Made by a program: the position numbers and the translations under genes. Positions 1-9,227 of a stretch of 64,000 nucleotides of DNA are shown piece after piece. A model generated the notes under the pieces. That model was given only the letters and a program-made list of their open reading frames with translations. It was not told the DNA's origin and made no database searches. Each line of letters starts with the position of its first letter. Position 1 is the first letter of the stretch. Source of the DNA: Lachnospiraceae bacterium (GTDB lineage Bacteria; Bacillota; Clostridia; Lachnospirales; Lachnospiraceae). Location of the stretch: the NCBI GenBank assembly GCA_021201665.1, contig JAJQEO010000075.1:1-64000 (forward strand), written 5' to 3'.

Positions 1-2208
1 CAGCCGGAACAAGTTCGGCACACGGTCTTTTTCCGCCTTTTTTTCCTTCAGCTGCTCCCGCACGCGGGCGTCCTTCGGGTCTCCCAGGATCTCGCCCCGC
101 TCGCAGCGGTTATTGGTAATCCAGGAATTCCCATTGGAAAAACGGACGATCGTACGCTTGCAATGGTTTGTACAGAACGGGCAGGGCGAGTTTGCTTCCT
201 GCGTATAGGAAAAATTCTCAATCGCGTCCAGACCGATGAAGGTAGGTTCGAACGAAGCTGCCGCAGCAGCCTCCTCGCAATGCTCTTTTGTCAGCAGTGC
301 CGCGCCGATCGCCCCCATCAGCCCCGGATATGGCGCGCGTGTCACCTCCTGGCCTGTATACTGCTCGAGTGCGCGAAGAACCGCGTCATTCTGGAAGGTA
401 CCGCCCTGCACGACAATCGTGTCGCCGAGGGACTCCAGGCTGGAAATACGAATCACCTTTGTAAACACATTTTCGATAATAGACCGGCAAAGTCCCGCCA
501 TGATATCACCGGACTCCTTGCCGTTGCGCTGTTCCGTGACAATGCTGCTGTTCATGAACACCGTGCAGCGGCTGCCGAGCACGGCCGGGTTTTTCGAATC
601 AAACGCCGTCCGGGCAATATCTTTTACCGGAATATGTAAAGAAGAAGCAAAATTTTCCAGGAAAGAACCGCAGCCCGACGAGCAGGCCTCATTCACGACA
701 ATGTTGGTCACAATGCCGTGATCCACCCAGATCGCCTTCATATCCTGACCCCCGATGTCCAGGATAAAGGTAGCGTCATCCACATATTTCGCGGCAGCTC
801 TCGCGTGCGCCACCGTCTCTACCATGTGGCATTCCGTGCTCCAGGCCTTTGAAAAGAGCATCTCCCCATAGCCGGTCGAACCCGCCGCGATGATCTCCAG
901 CCTGGCTCCGGCTGCCTGATAGCGGTCGCGGATTGCGAGTATCGCCTTTTTCGCGACTATAAGAGGCTCGCCCTCGTTGGGCGAATAAAAGGTATCCAGA
1001 ATCCTTTCCTCATCGTCCATCAGGACAAATTTGGTCGTCGTACTCCCGGAATCAATGCCCAGATACGCCCGCACCGTCTCGCCAGCGCGGGGCTGATAAG
1101 GAACGCATTCCTCCAGCTGGTGGCGGGCCAGAAACTGCTCCCGCTCTTCCCTGGACGCAAAATAGGGCTTTGAAGGATCATATGCCGCATGAAACGAGCC
1201 AGTAGAGGATTCGTCCCCTGCAAATCTGCAGCTATCCCCGCCGGAAGCTTCCGGCAGCGGATCTGCTTCACTTAAAGCAGGACACGAACCGTCCTTTTCC
1301 TGCACGGCATACACCCCATCAGCCTCTCCGCCCATCAGCTTCTCCGTCAGTGTGTCGACTTCATAGACGGTTGTGCGGGCAGCAAACATGGATTCCAGCG
1401 AAAGAGCCGCCCCAAACGCGATCATAATTTCAGGATGCTCCGGTATCAGCGTTTCCTCCGGTGTCAGCTCCAGCCGCTCGGCAAACACTTTTACCAGCCT
1501 CGGATTGAATGTCAGAGGGCCGCCCTCGAAAACCACCGGCTTCTCTATATCAAGTCCCTGCGCCAGCCCGCCGATCGTCTGCTTCGCAATCGCATGGAAA
1601 GCTGACAGAGCCAGATCCTGACGCGCCACGCCCTGGTTCAGCAGCGGCTGAATATCCGTCTTTGCGTATACACCGCACCGTCCTGAGATATCATAAACGC
1701 AGGAGCCCTGCTCTGCGAGCGCATTGAATTCCTCAACCGGAGTCTTCAGGACCGTCGCGATCTCATCAATAAACGCACCCGTACCGCCCGCGCAGCTGCC
1801 GTTCATGCGCATATCCTTTACGTTAAGCGTACCGTCAGAGGCGCGGTTAAAAAAGATCATTTTCGCATCCTGGCCGCCCAGCTCAATCGCAGTACCGACA
1901 TCACTGTAATAAATCCGCAGCGCAATCGAATTTGCTACAACCTCCTGAATGTAGGGGACGCCCAGCCGGCGGGCGATCCCGCCTCCGCCGGATCCTGTCA
2001 GCGCCACCCGCAAAAGAGCGCCGGGAAACTCCTTTTTAAATGCATCGAGCGCAATGTACACGCTGTGTACCTGCGCCGCGTTATGTCTTTTGTAATCCGA
2101 ATATACGATCTGTTTTCTTTCGGGATCCACCGCAACAATCTTCGTCGTCGTAGAGCCTACATCAACTCCGACCAGAAACATCCGGGTATCTGATGTACTC
2201 TTTGGCAT
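1..2208 (-). CDS. 2-hydroxyacyl-CoA dehydratase activase, large fused form (3' end outside window)
   Basis: ATP-dependent activator of 2-hydroxyacyl-CoA dehydratase-type [4Fe-4S] enzymes (BadF/BadG/HgdC family, ASKHA fold). 736 codons are visible and the frame is open to the window edge. Domain 1 starts with the phosphate-1 motif VGVDVGSTTTK (residues ~13-23) and contains the cluster-binding segment GSCAGGTGAF. A second activase domain begins with LGIDSGSTTTK after a hydrophilic linker of ~60 residues and has its own NEACSSGCGSF. A CPFCxNxC-type cysteine cluster follows near the visible end. Two activase domains in tandem fit the ~1400-residue fused YjiL-like proteins of Clostridia, so an HgdB-like half probably lies outside. 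The ATG at 2208 is preceded by AGGAG. The substrate cannot be told from this part. Confidence 0.88.
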   Translation of the reverse strand, partial: MPKSTSDTRMFLVGVDVGSTTTKIVAVDPERKQIVYSDYKRHNAAQVHSVYIALDAFKKEFPGALLRVALTGSGGGGIARRLGVPYIQEVVANSIALRIYYSDVGTAIELGGQDAKMIFFNRASDGTLNVKDMRMNGSCAGGTGAFIDEIATVLKTPVEEFNALAEQGSCVYDISGRCGVYAKTDIQPLLNQGVARQDLALSAFHAIAKQTIGGLAQGLDIEKPVVFEGGPLTFNPRLVKVFAERLELTPEETLIPEHPEIMIAFGAALSLESMFAARTTVYEVDTLTEKLMGGEADGVYAVQEKDGSCPALSEADPLPEASGGDSCRFAGDESSTGSFHAAYDPSKPYFASREEREQFLARHQLEECVPYQPRAGETVRAYLGIDSGSTTTKFVLMDDEERILDTFYSPNEGEPLIVAKKAILAIRDRYQAAGARLEIIAAGSTGYGEMLFSKAWSTECHMVETVAHARAAAKYVDDATFILDIGGQDMKAIWVDHGIVTNIVVNEACSSGCGSFLENFASSLHIPVKDIARTAFDSKNPAVLGSRCTVFMNSSIVTEQRNGKESGDIMAGLCRSIIENVFTKVIRISSLESLGDTIVVQGGTFQNDAVLRALEQYTGQEVTRAPYPGLMGAIGAALLTKEHCEEAAAAASFEPTFIGLDAIENFSYTQEANSPCPFCTNHCKRTIVRFSNGNSWITNNRCERGEILGDPKDARVREQLKEKKAEKDRVPNLFRL

Positions 2209-2283
2209 GCTTTCCAATCTCCTCTTATCCTGCAACCAGTCCTGCATCCGATCATCTGAACCTATGCCGTTTTCTTCCCATGT

Positions 2284-2311
2284 ATTTTAACATTACCATT
2301 AATTATGTCAA
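2284..2311 (-). promoter_or_regulatory. sigma-A promoter for the activase gene
   Basis: On the minus strand, TTGACA (2306-2311) and TAAAAT (2284-2289) are separated by 16 bp, about 75 bp upstream of the activase start. Confidence 0.6.
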
Positions 2312-2368
2312 GTGAAAAAAGTCTAAACATTTTACAATAACTTTACGTTGCTTTTTGCGAGATTCTGT

Positions 2369-2638
2369 TGTATCATATGTCCATACTTGCGCAGCAAGTA
2401 TGGACGCAGGCCGCGCTAATCGCGAAGCGATTCTCAATTGCGCGGCTTTCATTGTATCATATGTCCGTACTCGCACAGCGAGTATGGACGCAGGCCGCGC
2501 CTTGCGCGAAGCGCAACTTTAATGCGCGGCTTTCATTGTATCATATGTCCACACTCATTTATGAGTGTGGACGCAGGCAATGTTCCGATTTTCGCAGAAA
2601 ATCGAGAACGGTACCGCACTTTATACGGCTCACATTAT
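2369..2638 (+). repeat. Family A structured repeat, three tandem ~84-bp units
   Basis: Units begin at 2369, 2453 and 2537, an exact 84-bp period. Each contains a 12-bp hairpin framed by constant GTCC and GGAC (arms ATACTTGC/GCAAGTAT, GTACTCGC/GCGAGTAT and ACACTCAT/ATGAGTGT). In units 1 and 2 a second nested hairpin follows, with outer stem GCCGCGC/GCGCGGC and inner stem AATCGC/GCGATT or TTGCGC/GCGCAA. Unit 3 has a different second hairpin (GTTC-CGATTTTC/GAAAATCG-GAAC). Arms differ between units but still pair. Single units recur at 16717 and 60843. The array ends just before the ribosome binding site of the next gene. Confidence 0.9.
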
Positions 2639-2652
2639 AAGGAGATGATTTT

Positions 2653-3960
2653 TTGGCATCGGATGACGCCACTGGGCTACTATTGGTAATATTGCTTCTG
2701 TTATTGCTTCTTTCCGCTTTCTTTTCTTCCGCGGAGACTGCGCTGACATGCGCAAACCGGATCCGTCTGCAGGCACTTGCGGACGAGGGAGACAGGAGAG
2801 CTCTTGCTGTTCTCAAAACAATCGAAAACCGTCCCAAGCTCTTAAGCTCCCTCCTGATCGGAAACAATCTGGTAAACAACTTTCTCTCCGCTCTGACGGC
2901 CTCCCTGGCTATCAAGCTGGCCGGCGACGGATCGATCAGTATCGCGACGGCGATCGTTACAGTGCTGATTCTGATTTTCGGGGAAATCACGCCGAAAAAC
3001 ATCGCCACGACCTACCCGGAGAAGCTTGCGCTTTTATATTGCCCTGTTATCAGCGGCCTGATGAAAATTCTGACCCCGGTGATTTTTATTATAAACTCTG
3101 TCTGCCGGCTTTTGCTGAAGCCGTTCCACATCAGCCTGGACGGTACGATGAACACAGTGACCGAGCAGGAGCTGCGCACCTTTGTCGACGTCAGCCACCA
3201 GGAGGGCGTGATCGAGAAGGAAGAGCGCGAAATGATCTACAATGTCGTGGATTTTGGTGACTCGCTGGTCAAGGATGTGATGCTGCCCCGCTCAGAAGTG
3301 GTTATGGTCAGCGACACGGACTCTTTTGAAGAAATCAAGGAAACCTTCCGGCAGGAAAAATATTCCCGGCTCCCGGTATATCACGAGGATCCGGCGCATA
3401 TCGTCGGCATCCTGAATATCAAAAAGTTTTTCTGCTACGACGACGAAAACGGCTTCAATATCGAAGAGGCTATGTACAAGCCACATTTTACCTATGAGTT
3501 TAAAAAAACCTCGGACCTGCTTATGGCCATGCGCAAGGATTCCGCCAGCATGGCAATCGTCCTTGATGAATATGGAGAGACCGTCGGCATCGTCTCCCTG
3601 GAGGATCTGATTGAGGAAATTGTCGGCGACATCCGTGATGAATATGATGAGGATGAGGCAGACCTGATCCGCAAGATAGACGAGCGTGAGTATCAGATCG
3701 AGGGGTCGGTAAAGCTCGATGATATTAATGATAAGATCGGCCTGTCACTGGAATCGGAGGCCTGCGACTCGATCGGCGGACTGATCATTGAGCTGCTCGA
3801 CGATCTCCCGGAGGAACAGGATTCCGTCACTATGGAGGATGGCACCGAGCTCTCCGTGCTGAAGATGGAGGAAAACAAGATCGAGCTCGTGCGGCTGCTT
3901 CTGGCGGAGGAGAATCCGGAAGAAAGTGCGTCTGGAGGCGGTAACTCTGATGAATGCTGA
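2653..3960 (+). CDS. CNNM/CorC-type (hemolysin C-like) membrane protein with CBS pair
   Basis: 435-residue integral membrane protein with the HlyC/CorC architecture. An N-terminal DUF21 domain with about four hydrophobic helices (residues 5-150, including FFSSAETAL and the GEITPKN motif) is followed by two CBS domains (about 205-325) and a C-terminal CorC_HlyC domain (about 345-420) with the typical DDIND and GG motifs. The family takes part in Mg2+/Co2+ or Na+-linked ion transport; haemolysis is only a historical label. Translation begins at TTG 2653, set by an AAGGAG site; no in-frame ATG is better placed. The gene stands alone, with family A repeats upstream and a strong terminator downstream that it shares with convergent trkH. 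Confidence 0.9.
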   Translation: MASDDATGLLLVILLLLLLLSAFFSSAETALTCANRIRLQALADEGDRRALAVLKTIENRPKLLSSLLIGNNLVNNFLSALTASLAIKLAGDGSISIATAIVTVLILIFGEITPKNIATTYPEKLALLYCPVISGLMKILTPVIFIINSVCRLLLKPFHISLDGTMNTVTEQELRTFVDVSHQEGVIEKEEREMIYNVVDFGDSLVKDVMLPRSEVVMVSDTDSFEEIKETFRQEKYSRLPVYHEDPAHIVGILNIKKFFCYDDENGFNIEEAMYKPHFTYEFKKTSDLLMAMRKDSASMAIVLDEYGETVGIVSLEDLIEEIVGDIRDEYDEDEADLIRKIDEREYQIEGSVKLDDINDKIGLSLESEACDSIGGLIIELLDDLPEEQDSVTMEDGTELSVLKMEENKIELVRLLLAEENPEESASGGGNSDEC

Positions 3961-4139
3961 GCCGCAATGAAGGATTTTTGCGGCAGATAAAAGCGATTCT
4001 GATTCCGAAGGCCACTAAATACTGTAATCCTGCTTTAGAAAAGCCCATTCCGTAAGATTGCGTACCCGTCTGGTCGTAGAATTATATTCTATGAAAATAG
4101 ATGCACCATACCAGCAAATACAGCAAGCGGCACACCCCG

Positions 4140-4173
4140 AAAAAGAAGCGTGACAAATGCCACGCTTCTTTTT
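4140..4173 (+). terminator. Bidirectional intrinsic terminator
   Basis: Perfect 13-bp stem (4140-4152 with 4161-4173) and an 8-nt loop. A/T runs flank both sides, so it can end both the CNNM gene and convergent trkH. Confidence 0.85.
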
Positions 4174-4239
4174 ACGCACAGGAAACCGACAAGCCGTCTC
4201 CTGCTCAATTACAGAGTATTATGTACAGATTCTCATTTC

Positions 4240-5676
4240 TTATTTTCTCCACGTACTCCTCGAAAACAGGATCAGCATCGGGAACAGCTCCAGCCTCCCG
4301 GCCAGCATGTCAAAGATCAGCACCAGCTTGGACAGATACGAAAATCCGGCAAAGTTCCCGGTCGGTCCCACCACCTCAAGACCGGGACCGATGTTGTTCA
4401 GGGTAGCCGCCACTGCTGTGAAATTGGTTGTAAAATCATAATTATCGATGGAAATCACCAGCAGCGACAGGGCGAATACCGCCGCATAAGCGATCAGGAA
4501 CACATTCACCAGCCGCACGGTGGATCGTTCCAGCGCGTGACCGTCTATTTTCAGTTTCCGGACATGGTGCGGGTGGGTGATCACATCCAGCTCGTTGCGG
4601 ATGGATTTGACCAGGATCAGGATGCGCTGCACCTTGATACCGCCGCCGGTGCTGCCCGCGCAGGAGCCGATACACATCAGAATCACCAGAATCGTCTTGG
4701 AAAAGCTTGGCCACAGGTTAAAGTCTGTCGTGGCAAAGCCGGTCGTCGTAATGATCGTACCCACCTGGAATGCTGCCTGCTGGATGGTCTGCAGCACACC
4801 GTCAAACATTCCATAAATGTTAATCGAAATTAAAACAATTGATGCCAGGATGATCAGCAGATAAACGCGCACCTCCGTCATGCCGAAGGCAGACTTCCAT
4901 TTTCGTTTCCAGAGCAGGTAGTAAAAGCTGAAATTGATGCCGAACATAATCATAAATATGGTTGTAACAACCTGCAAATAAGTATTATAGCTGGCCATAC
5001 TGTCATTTCTGATACCAAATCCGCCGGTGCCGGCCGTACCAAACACCGTGATCAGGGAATCAAACAGCGACATACCGCCGAGAAGGAGGAGCCCAAGCAT
5101 AATCAGGCTCAGCGCCACGTACATGCGGTAAAGAAGACCAGCCGTCCCTTTCACCTTCGGCACCAGCTTGCCCACGGACGGACCGGTGCTCTCTGCCTTC
5201 ATCATGTACATATTTCCCCCGCCCGCCAGAGGCAGGATCGACATAACAAACACCAGCACGCCCATACCGCCGATCCAGTGCGTAAAGCTCCGCCAGAACT
5301 GCAGACAGCGCGGCAGGGTCTCCACATCGGTCAAAATGGTAGAGCCGGTCGTCGTAAAACCGGAAACGATCTCAAAAACCGCGTCTATGTAATTCGGAAT
5401 CGCGCCCGCGATCACGAAGGGAAGGGCGCCGAACGCGCTCATGAAAATCCAGCACAGGGATACCGTCACAAATCCCTCTCTGGCGTGCATGGTCTTGCTT
5501 TTGGGCCCTTTCAGGGTCAACAGAAGCCCCGCCGCCACACAGAATCCCATCGCGGAGAGCAAACCGAAGCCCTCTCTCTCCCAGTAGATCAGAGCGACGA
5601 TCAGGGCTGGCGCCATCAGGACCGCCTCCAGAAGCAGCACCAGTCCCAGAATGTACCGGATTAATTTATAATTCAT
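4240..5676 (-). CDS. trkH: Trk-type potassium uptake protein, membrane subunit
   Basis: 478-residue K+-translocating subunit of a Trk/Ktr system. The four-fold pore-loop pattern of the superfamily is visible: TTTGST near residue 110, GTAGTGGFG near 220, a TTTGFAT loop and a GSCAGSTGGG loop near 390. Many hydrophobic helices start at residue 5. It lies downstream of trkA on the same strand, and TrkA is expected to gate it through its cytoplasmic face. The 396-bp gap to trkA is long for an operon, but no terminator is seen between them. The start is the ATG of MNYKLIRY; its ribosome site (AAAGG, somewhat distant) is weak. Confidence 0.93.
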   Translation of the reverse strand: MNYKLIRYILGLVLLLEAVLMAPALIVALIYWEREGFGLLSAMGFCVAAGLLLTLKGPKSKTMHAREGFVTVSLCWIFMSAFGALPFVIAGAIPNYIDAVFEIVSGFTTTGSTILTDVETLPRCLQFWRSFTHWIGGMGVLVFVMSILPLAGGGNMYMMKAESTGPSVGKLVPKVKGTAGLLYRMYVALSLIMLGLLLLGGMSLFDSLITVFGTAGTGGFGIRNDSMASYNTYLQVVTTIFMIMFGINFSFYYLLWKRKWKSAFGMTEVRVYLLIILASIVLISINIYGMFDGVLQTIQQAAFQVGTIITTTGFATTDFNLWPSFSKTILVILMCIGSCAGSTGGGIKVQRILILVKSIRNELDVITHPHHVRKLKIDGHALERSTVRLVNVFLIAYAAVFALSLLVISIDNYDFTTNFTAVAATLNNIGPGLEVVGPTGNFAGFSYLSKLVLIFDMLAGRLELFPMLILFSRSTWRK

Positions 5677-6072
5677 TTCTGTTACGACCGACCTTTCGTA
5701 ATTGCATCATGCAGCTGTTCAGAACAGGTCTTCGCATATGCAGCGAGAACCGTATGAAAGCATGTTTTATGTATCGTGTATCTTTCTCAGATTGATGTCC
5801 GGCGAACCAAGGAATTCGGATTTCAGGAAAATTCGCCCGGAGCAAGATCTGGAGAACATCGGTCACAGCCATCATCGGCGCGGAAAACAGCCGAACTGGG
5901 ACCTGGGGCATCAGCAGCTCAGAGGGGACATCCAGCCTGATGCACCAGCGGCTCAGAAGCCATCCCACCTGGATCATCAGCGATGAGAGGTATCCTGATC
6001 AGGTCATCAGTGCCACAGGAACCCCTCCCTACTCGGTTTATCGGTGGTTTGGTTCTAAAAAACGTCCCCCGG
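5677..6072. other. trkA-trkH intergenic region, no gene recognised
   Basis: 396 bp between the trkA stop and trkH start. A 103-codon minus-strand frame (5666-5977) crosses the trkH start, but its composition is not protein-like and it lacks a ribosome site. No convincing terminator or promoter was found. Confidence 0.5.
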
Positions 6073-7440
6073 TCACTGGTTATGAGAGAGAATGTCATCA
6101 ATGTCCTTGAGTCCCCTCTCCTGCGTGACAATGATCACGCTGTCTCCGATCTTCATCTGATCAGAGCCGCGTGGGATAATAATTTTGCCGTCACGGTAAA
6201 TACAGGCCACCAGGATCCCTTTCCGGATCGGCAGCTCCTGCAGCGTCGCCTGCGTCACGCGCGACTGGCCGCGGATAATGAACTCCAGAGCCTCCGCCTT
6301 ACCGTCAATAATTTTATGTAAAGTCTCCACATTGCTCCCACAGGTATTTTTCATAGAGCGTGCGTAACGGATAATCATTTCCGCCGTGATATCCTTCGGA
6401 TGGATGATGGTATCCAGATCCAGCTCCCGGATCACCTCGTCAAAAGCAATGCGGTTGATCTTGGTGATAATCTTTTTCTGTCCGCCGGTCTTTTTGGCGT
6501 ACAGAGATACCAGGATGTTCTCCTCGTCAATATTGGTCAGTGCGGCAAAGCACTCAAAATCCTCAATCCCCTCTTCGGAAAGCAGCTCCTTATCTGTGCC
6601 GTCGCCATGGACAATCGTTGCTTTCGGGAGCATTTCACTGAGTTCCTCACAGCGTCCATAGTCTTTTTCGATAATCTTGACACGCATTCCCACTGCCCCG
6701 AGCATTTTCGCCAGATAGTAAGCCATCGGGCTGCCGCCGACGATCATAATGTTTTTTACCTGGTTCGAGACAATCCCAACCTGCCGGAAAAACTGGTTCG
6801 CGTCATAGCCGCCCGCCACGATAGCAATCTGATCCTTCCCCTGCAGCACTGTGTTGCCATCCGGAATGATCAGATCCTTGCCGCGCTCAATGGCGCAGAT
6901 CAGGATATTTTCATGCACCTTGTTTGACAGATCCGCAATCCGCAGCCCGTCCAGCACGCTGTCTTCCCGGACGCGGAATTTCAGAATGTCCACGCGGTTT
7001 TTCACAAACGAGTCGACATCAATCGCGGACGGAAACCGCAGATTCCGCGCGAGCTCAAGCGCCGCTACCATATCCGGGTTAATAATCAGGGAAAGGTGAA
7101 ATTTATCACGGATGTAAGCCGACTCTGAATGATATTCCGGATTGCGCACACGGGCGATCGAATGACATTTCCCGCCATCCTTGACCATCAGGCAGCACAG
7201 AAGGTTGATCTCGTCCGACCCTGTCACAGCGATCAGCAGATCCGCAGTCTCCACCCCGGCCTCCACCTGCGTCGAATGGCTCGCGCCGTTTCCTGTGACA
7301 CCCATCAGGTCGTACTGACCGGTGGCATCCTCCACAAGCTCCTCTTTCTTATCAATGACTGTGACATCATTTTCCTCGTCACAAAGCTCCGCGGCCAGAG
7401 CCATCCCTACCTTGCCCAGGCCAATGATAATGATCTTCAT
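6073..7440 (-). CDS. trkA: Trk system regulatory protein, double RCK/TrkA_N
   Basis: 455-residue peripheral subunit that binds NAD(H)/ATP and gates TrkH. There are two tandem Rossmann units: GLGKVGMALAAEL at residues ~7-19, and a second at ~230 (MIVGGSPMAYYLAKMLG). Each is followed by a TrkA_C-type domain; the C-terminus ends in a region of IPRGSDQM character. The full length matches double-RCK TrkA of bacteria. ATG 7440 has GGGAG upstream. trkH follows on the same strand. This gene is preceded by the aminotransferase with an 87-bp gap, so the three may be co-transcribed, though no functional link is evident. Confidence 0.94.
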   Translation of the reverse strand: MKIIIIGLGKVGMALAAELCDEENDVTVIDKKEELVEDATGQYDLMGVTGNGASHSTQVEAGVETADLLIAVTGSDEINLLCCLMVKDGGKCHSIARVRNPEYHSESAYIRDKFHLSLIINPDMVAALELARNLRFPSAIDVDSFVKNRVDILKFRVREDSVLDGLRIADLSNKVHENILICAIERGKDLIIPDGNTVLQGKDQIAIVAGGYDANQFFRQVGIVSNQVKNIMIVGGSPMAYYLAKMLGAVGMRVKIIEKDYGRCEELSEMLPKATIVHGDGTDKELLSEEGIEDFECFAALTNIDEENILVSLYAKKTGGQKKIITKINRIAFDEVIRELDLDTIIHPKDITAEMIIRYARSMKNTCGSNVETLHKIIDGKAEALEFIIRGQSRVTQATLQELPIRKGILVACIYRDGKIIIPRGSDQMKIGDSVIIVTQERGLKDIDDILSHNQ

Positions 7441-7527
7441 CTGATTTTTCTCCCGTACCTGTCATACTATGATTCGAGCGGCAAAAGGGTATGATACCAC
7501 GATCCCCGATGTCATGAATCTCTTAAA

Positions 7528-8874
7528 TTATTTAGCAGAGAGTCCATATTCCCCGGCAAGCTTCTGAAATTCCGGCAGCGCGTTCACGATTGTCTCGTAG
7601 GAAACGCAATAGGCCAGACGCACATAGCCCGGACACGCGAATGAACTGCCCGGCACAGCCAGGATATGATATCTTTTTGCCGCCTGCACAAAGTCTGCTT
7701 CCGCAGCCGCCAGGATGTCCTTCTGCTCTGCAGATTTAATTGACGCAGCTTTTGTCGCCGTGTTTTCGTTTGTCCCTGCTTCTGTAATTTCAGTTCCTGC
7801 CGCCGCAGTTTCCATGCCGCACCCGTCGGATGGAGATTTGCTCTTTGCCCGATTCGCCGCCGGCACCTTCAGCCACAGATAAAACGCGCCCTGCGGACGG
7901 ATACAGTCAAACCCCATACCGGTCAGTCCTTCGTAAAGAGTCTTACGGTTCCGGTCGTAAAAATCCAGGTCTGCCTGGCAGTCCACGCACCGTCCCACCG
8001 CCAGCTGAATCAGGGACGGAGCGTTCACACAGCCGCTGATGCGGTTCGCGATCGTCGCTGCGTCAATCGTCACAGCGCTCTCACTCAGCTCATCCGGGAT
8101 CAGCAGATAGCCGATGCGCTCGCCCGGCAGGGAAAGAGACTTACTGTAAGAATAAACCACCATCGTATTGTCATAATATTTTGTCACAAACGGAACCGCC
8201 GCCCCGTCAAAGACCAGCTCACGGTACGGTTCATCCGAAATCAGGTAAATTTCATGGCCGTAGGCCGCCTGCTTCTCATTTAAAATCGCTGCCAGGGCAC
8301 GAATCGTCTCTTCGGAATACACGACACCGGTCGGGTTATTCGGATTGTTGATAATCACAGCCTTTGTCTTCTCATTGATCTTTGCGCGGAACGCCTCCAG
8401 ATTGACCTGGAAGGTCTCCGTATCCGGCTCTACCGCCACCAGCATGCCGTCATAATTCGTCACATAAGCGCGGTATTCCAGAAAATAAGGCGCGAAGGTG
8501 AGCACCTCGTCCCCCGGATCCAGCACCGTCTTGAGCGCGACATTCAGCCCGCACCCGGCGCCGACCGTCATGATCAGGTTCCGTCCCGCAAAGCTGGTCC
8601 CGAACCTATGATTCAGGTTCTCCGCGATCGCCTCCCGCACCTGCGGATAACCCGCGTTGCTCATATAGCCATGTACAAAAAGAGGCTCCTCTTCATCGAG
8701 AATCTCCTTAATCGCCTCTCCTACTCTCTGCGGCGCCGGCACATTCGGATTACCAAGGCTGAAATCGTACACCTTGTCCACGCCATAAAGCTCCGCCATC
8801 TTTTTTCCTTCCTCAAACATCATCCGGATTGCGGAATTGTTCTCCAGAAACGGACGCATCTTCTTTGCTATCAC
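7528..8874 (-). CDS. Pyridoxal-phosphate aminotransferase, class I/II, with acidic insertion
   Basis: Fold-type I PLP aminotransferase (aspartate/aromatic aminotransferase-like). Visible motifs are the GNPNVPAPQ N-terminus, NNPNNPTGVVYS for cofactor and substrate binding, SDEPYRELVF, and SYSKSLSLPGERIGY carrying the Schiff-base lysine. The preferred start is GTG 8874, with AGGGGG eight bases upstream; it gives VIAKKMRPF, normal for the family, and 448 residues. A longer frame reaches 8934 but lacks a ribosome site. An Ala/Thr/Glu-rich hydrophilic insertion of ~45 residues (about 7715-7860) sits between the WLKVP strand and the conserved C-terminal domain. The amino-acid substrate is not predictable. 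Confidence 0.88.
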   Translation of the reverse strand: MIAKKMRPFLENNSAIRMMFEEGKKMAELYGVDKVYDFSLGNPNVPAPQRVGEAIKEILDEEEPLFVHGYMSNAGYPQVREAIAENLNHRFGTSFAGRNLIMTVGAGCGLNVALKTVLDPGDEVLTFAPYFLEYRAYVTNYDGMLVAVEPDTETFQVNLEAFRAKINEKTKAVIINNPNNPTGVVYSEETIRALAAILNEKQAAYGHEIYLISDEPYRELVFDGAAVPFVTKYYDNTMVVYSYSKSLSLPGERIGYLLIPDELSESAVTIDAATIANRISGCVNAPSLIQLAVGRCVDCQADLDFYDRNRKTLYEGLTGMGFDCIRPQGAFYLWLKVPAANRAKSKSPSDGCGMETAAAGTEITEAGTNENTATKAASIKSAEQKDILAAAEADFVQAAKRYHILAVPGSSFACPGYVRLAYCVSYETIVNALPEFQKLAGEYGLSAK

Positions 8875-9178
8875 TATCGTATCCCCCTGTATTTTCTCTT
8901 TATGGTTCCTGTTCAGGTACCTTCCCGGTATCATTTTTTCCCGGTCCAGGACTTTGAATAAACCCTGCCGTACGAAAACTTCGTCATTACTTTACTACAA
9001 CCGTACTGTCTTTTCAAGACTGTTTTTTTACCTGTTTTTGTAAAGTATTCTTTTAAAATTTCTTAATTATTTGTATGTTGCTTCATTTATCTATATGTGT
9101 TATTGTCCCCAAGGTATTATAAAACTGTTTATTACAAAACGCTTATTACAAAACTCAGGAGGAACTCAGGATTTCTAA

Positions 9179-9207
9179 TTGACAATTTTAAAAAATAGCT
9201 ATAAAAT
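9179..9207 (+). promoter_or_regulatory. sigma-A promoter upstream of Lrp/AsnC gene
   Basis: TTGACA (9179-9184), 17-bp spacer, TAAAAT (9202-9207). An A/T-rich stretch precedes it. Transcription would start near 9214, only ~15 bp before the hairpin at 9228. Confidence 0.75.
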
Positions 9208-9227
9208 CAGACTATATCAACGACAAG

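Noticed and set aside
236-721. Plus-strand open frames across 163-721 and 1373-1909
   Set aside because: They are antisense to the activase, whose domains are unambiguous on the minus strand, and have no ribosome sites or recognisable content.
2369-2638. CRISPR array as an explanation of the 84-bp tandem units
   Set aside because: There are no spacers: the whole unit repeats, repeats are palindromic with internal variation, and no cas genes are present.
5666-5977. 103-codon minus-strand frame between trkA and trkH
   Set aside because: Overlaps the trkH start, lacks a ribosome site, and its composition is not protein-like.
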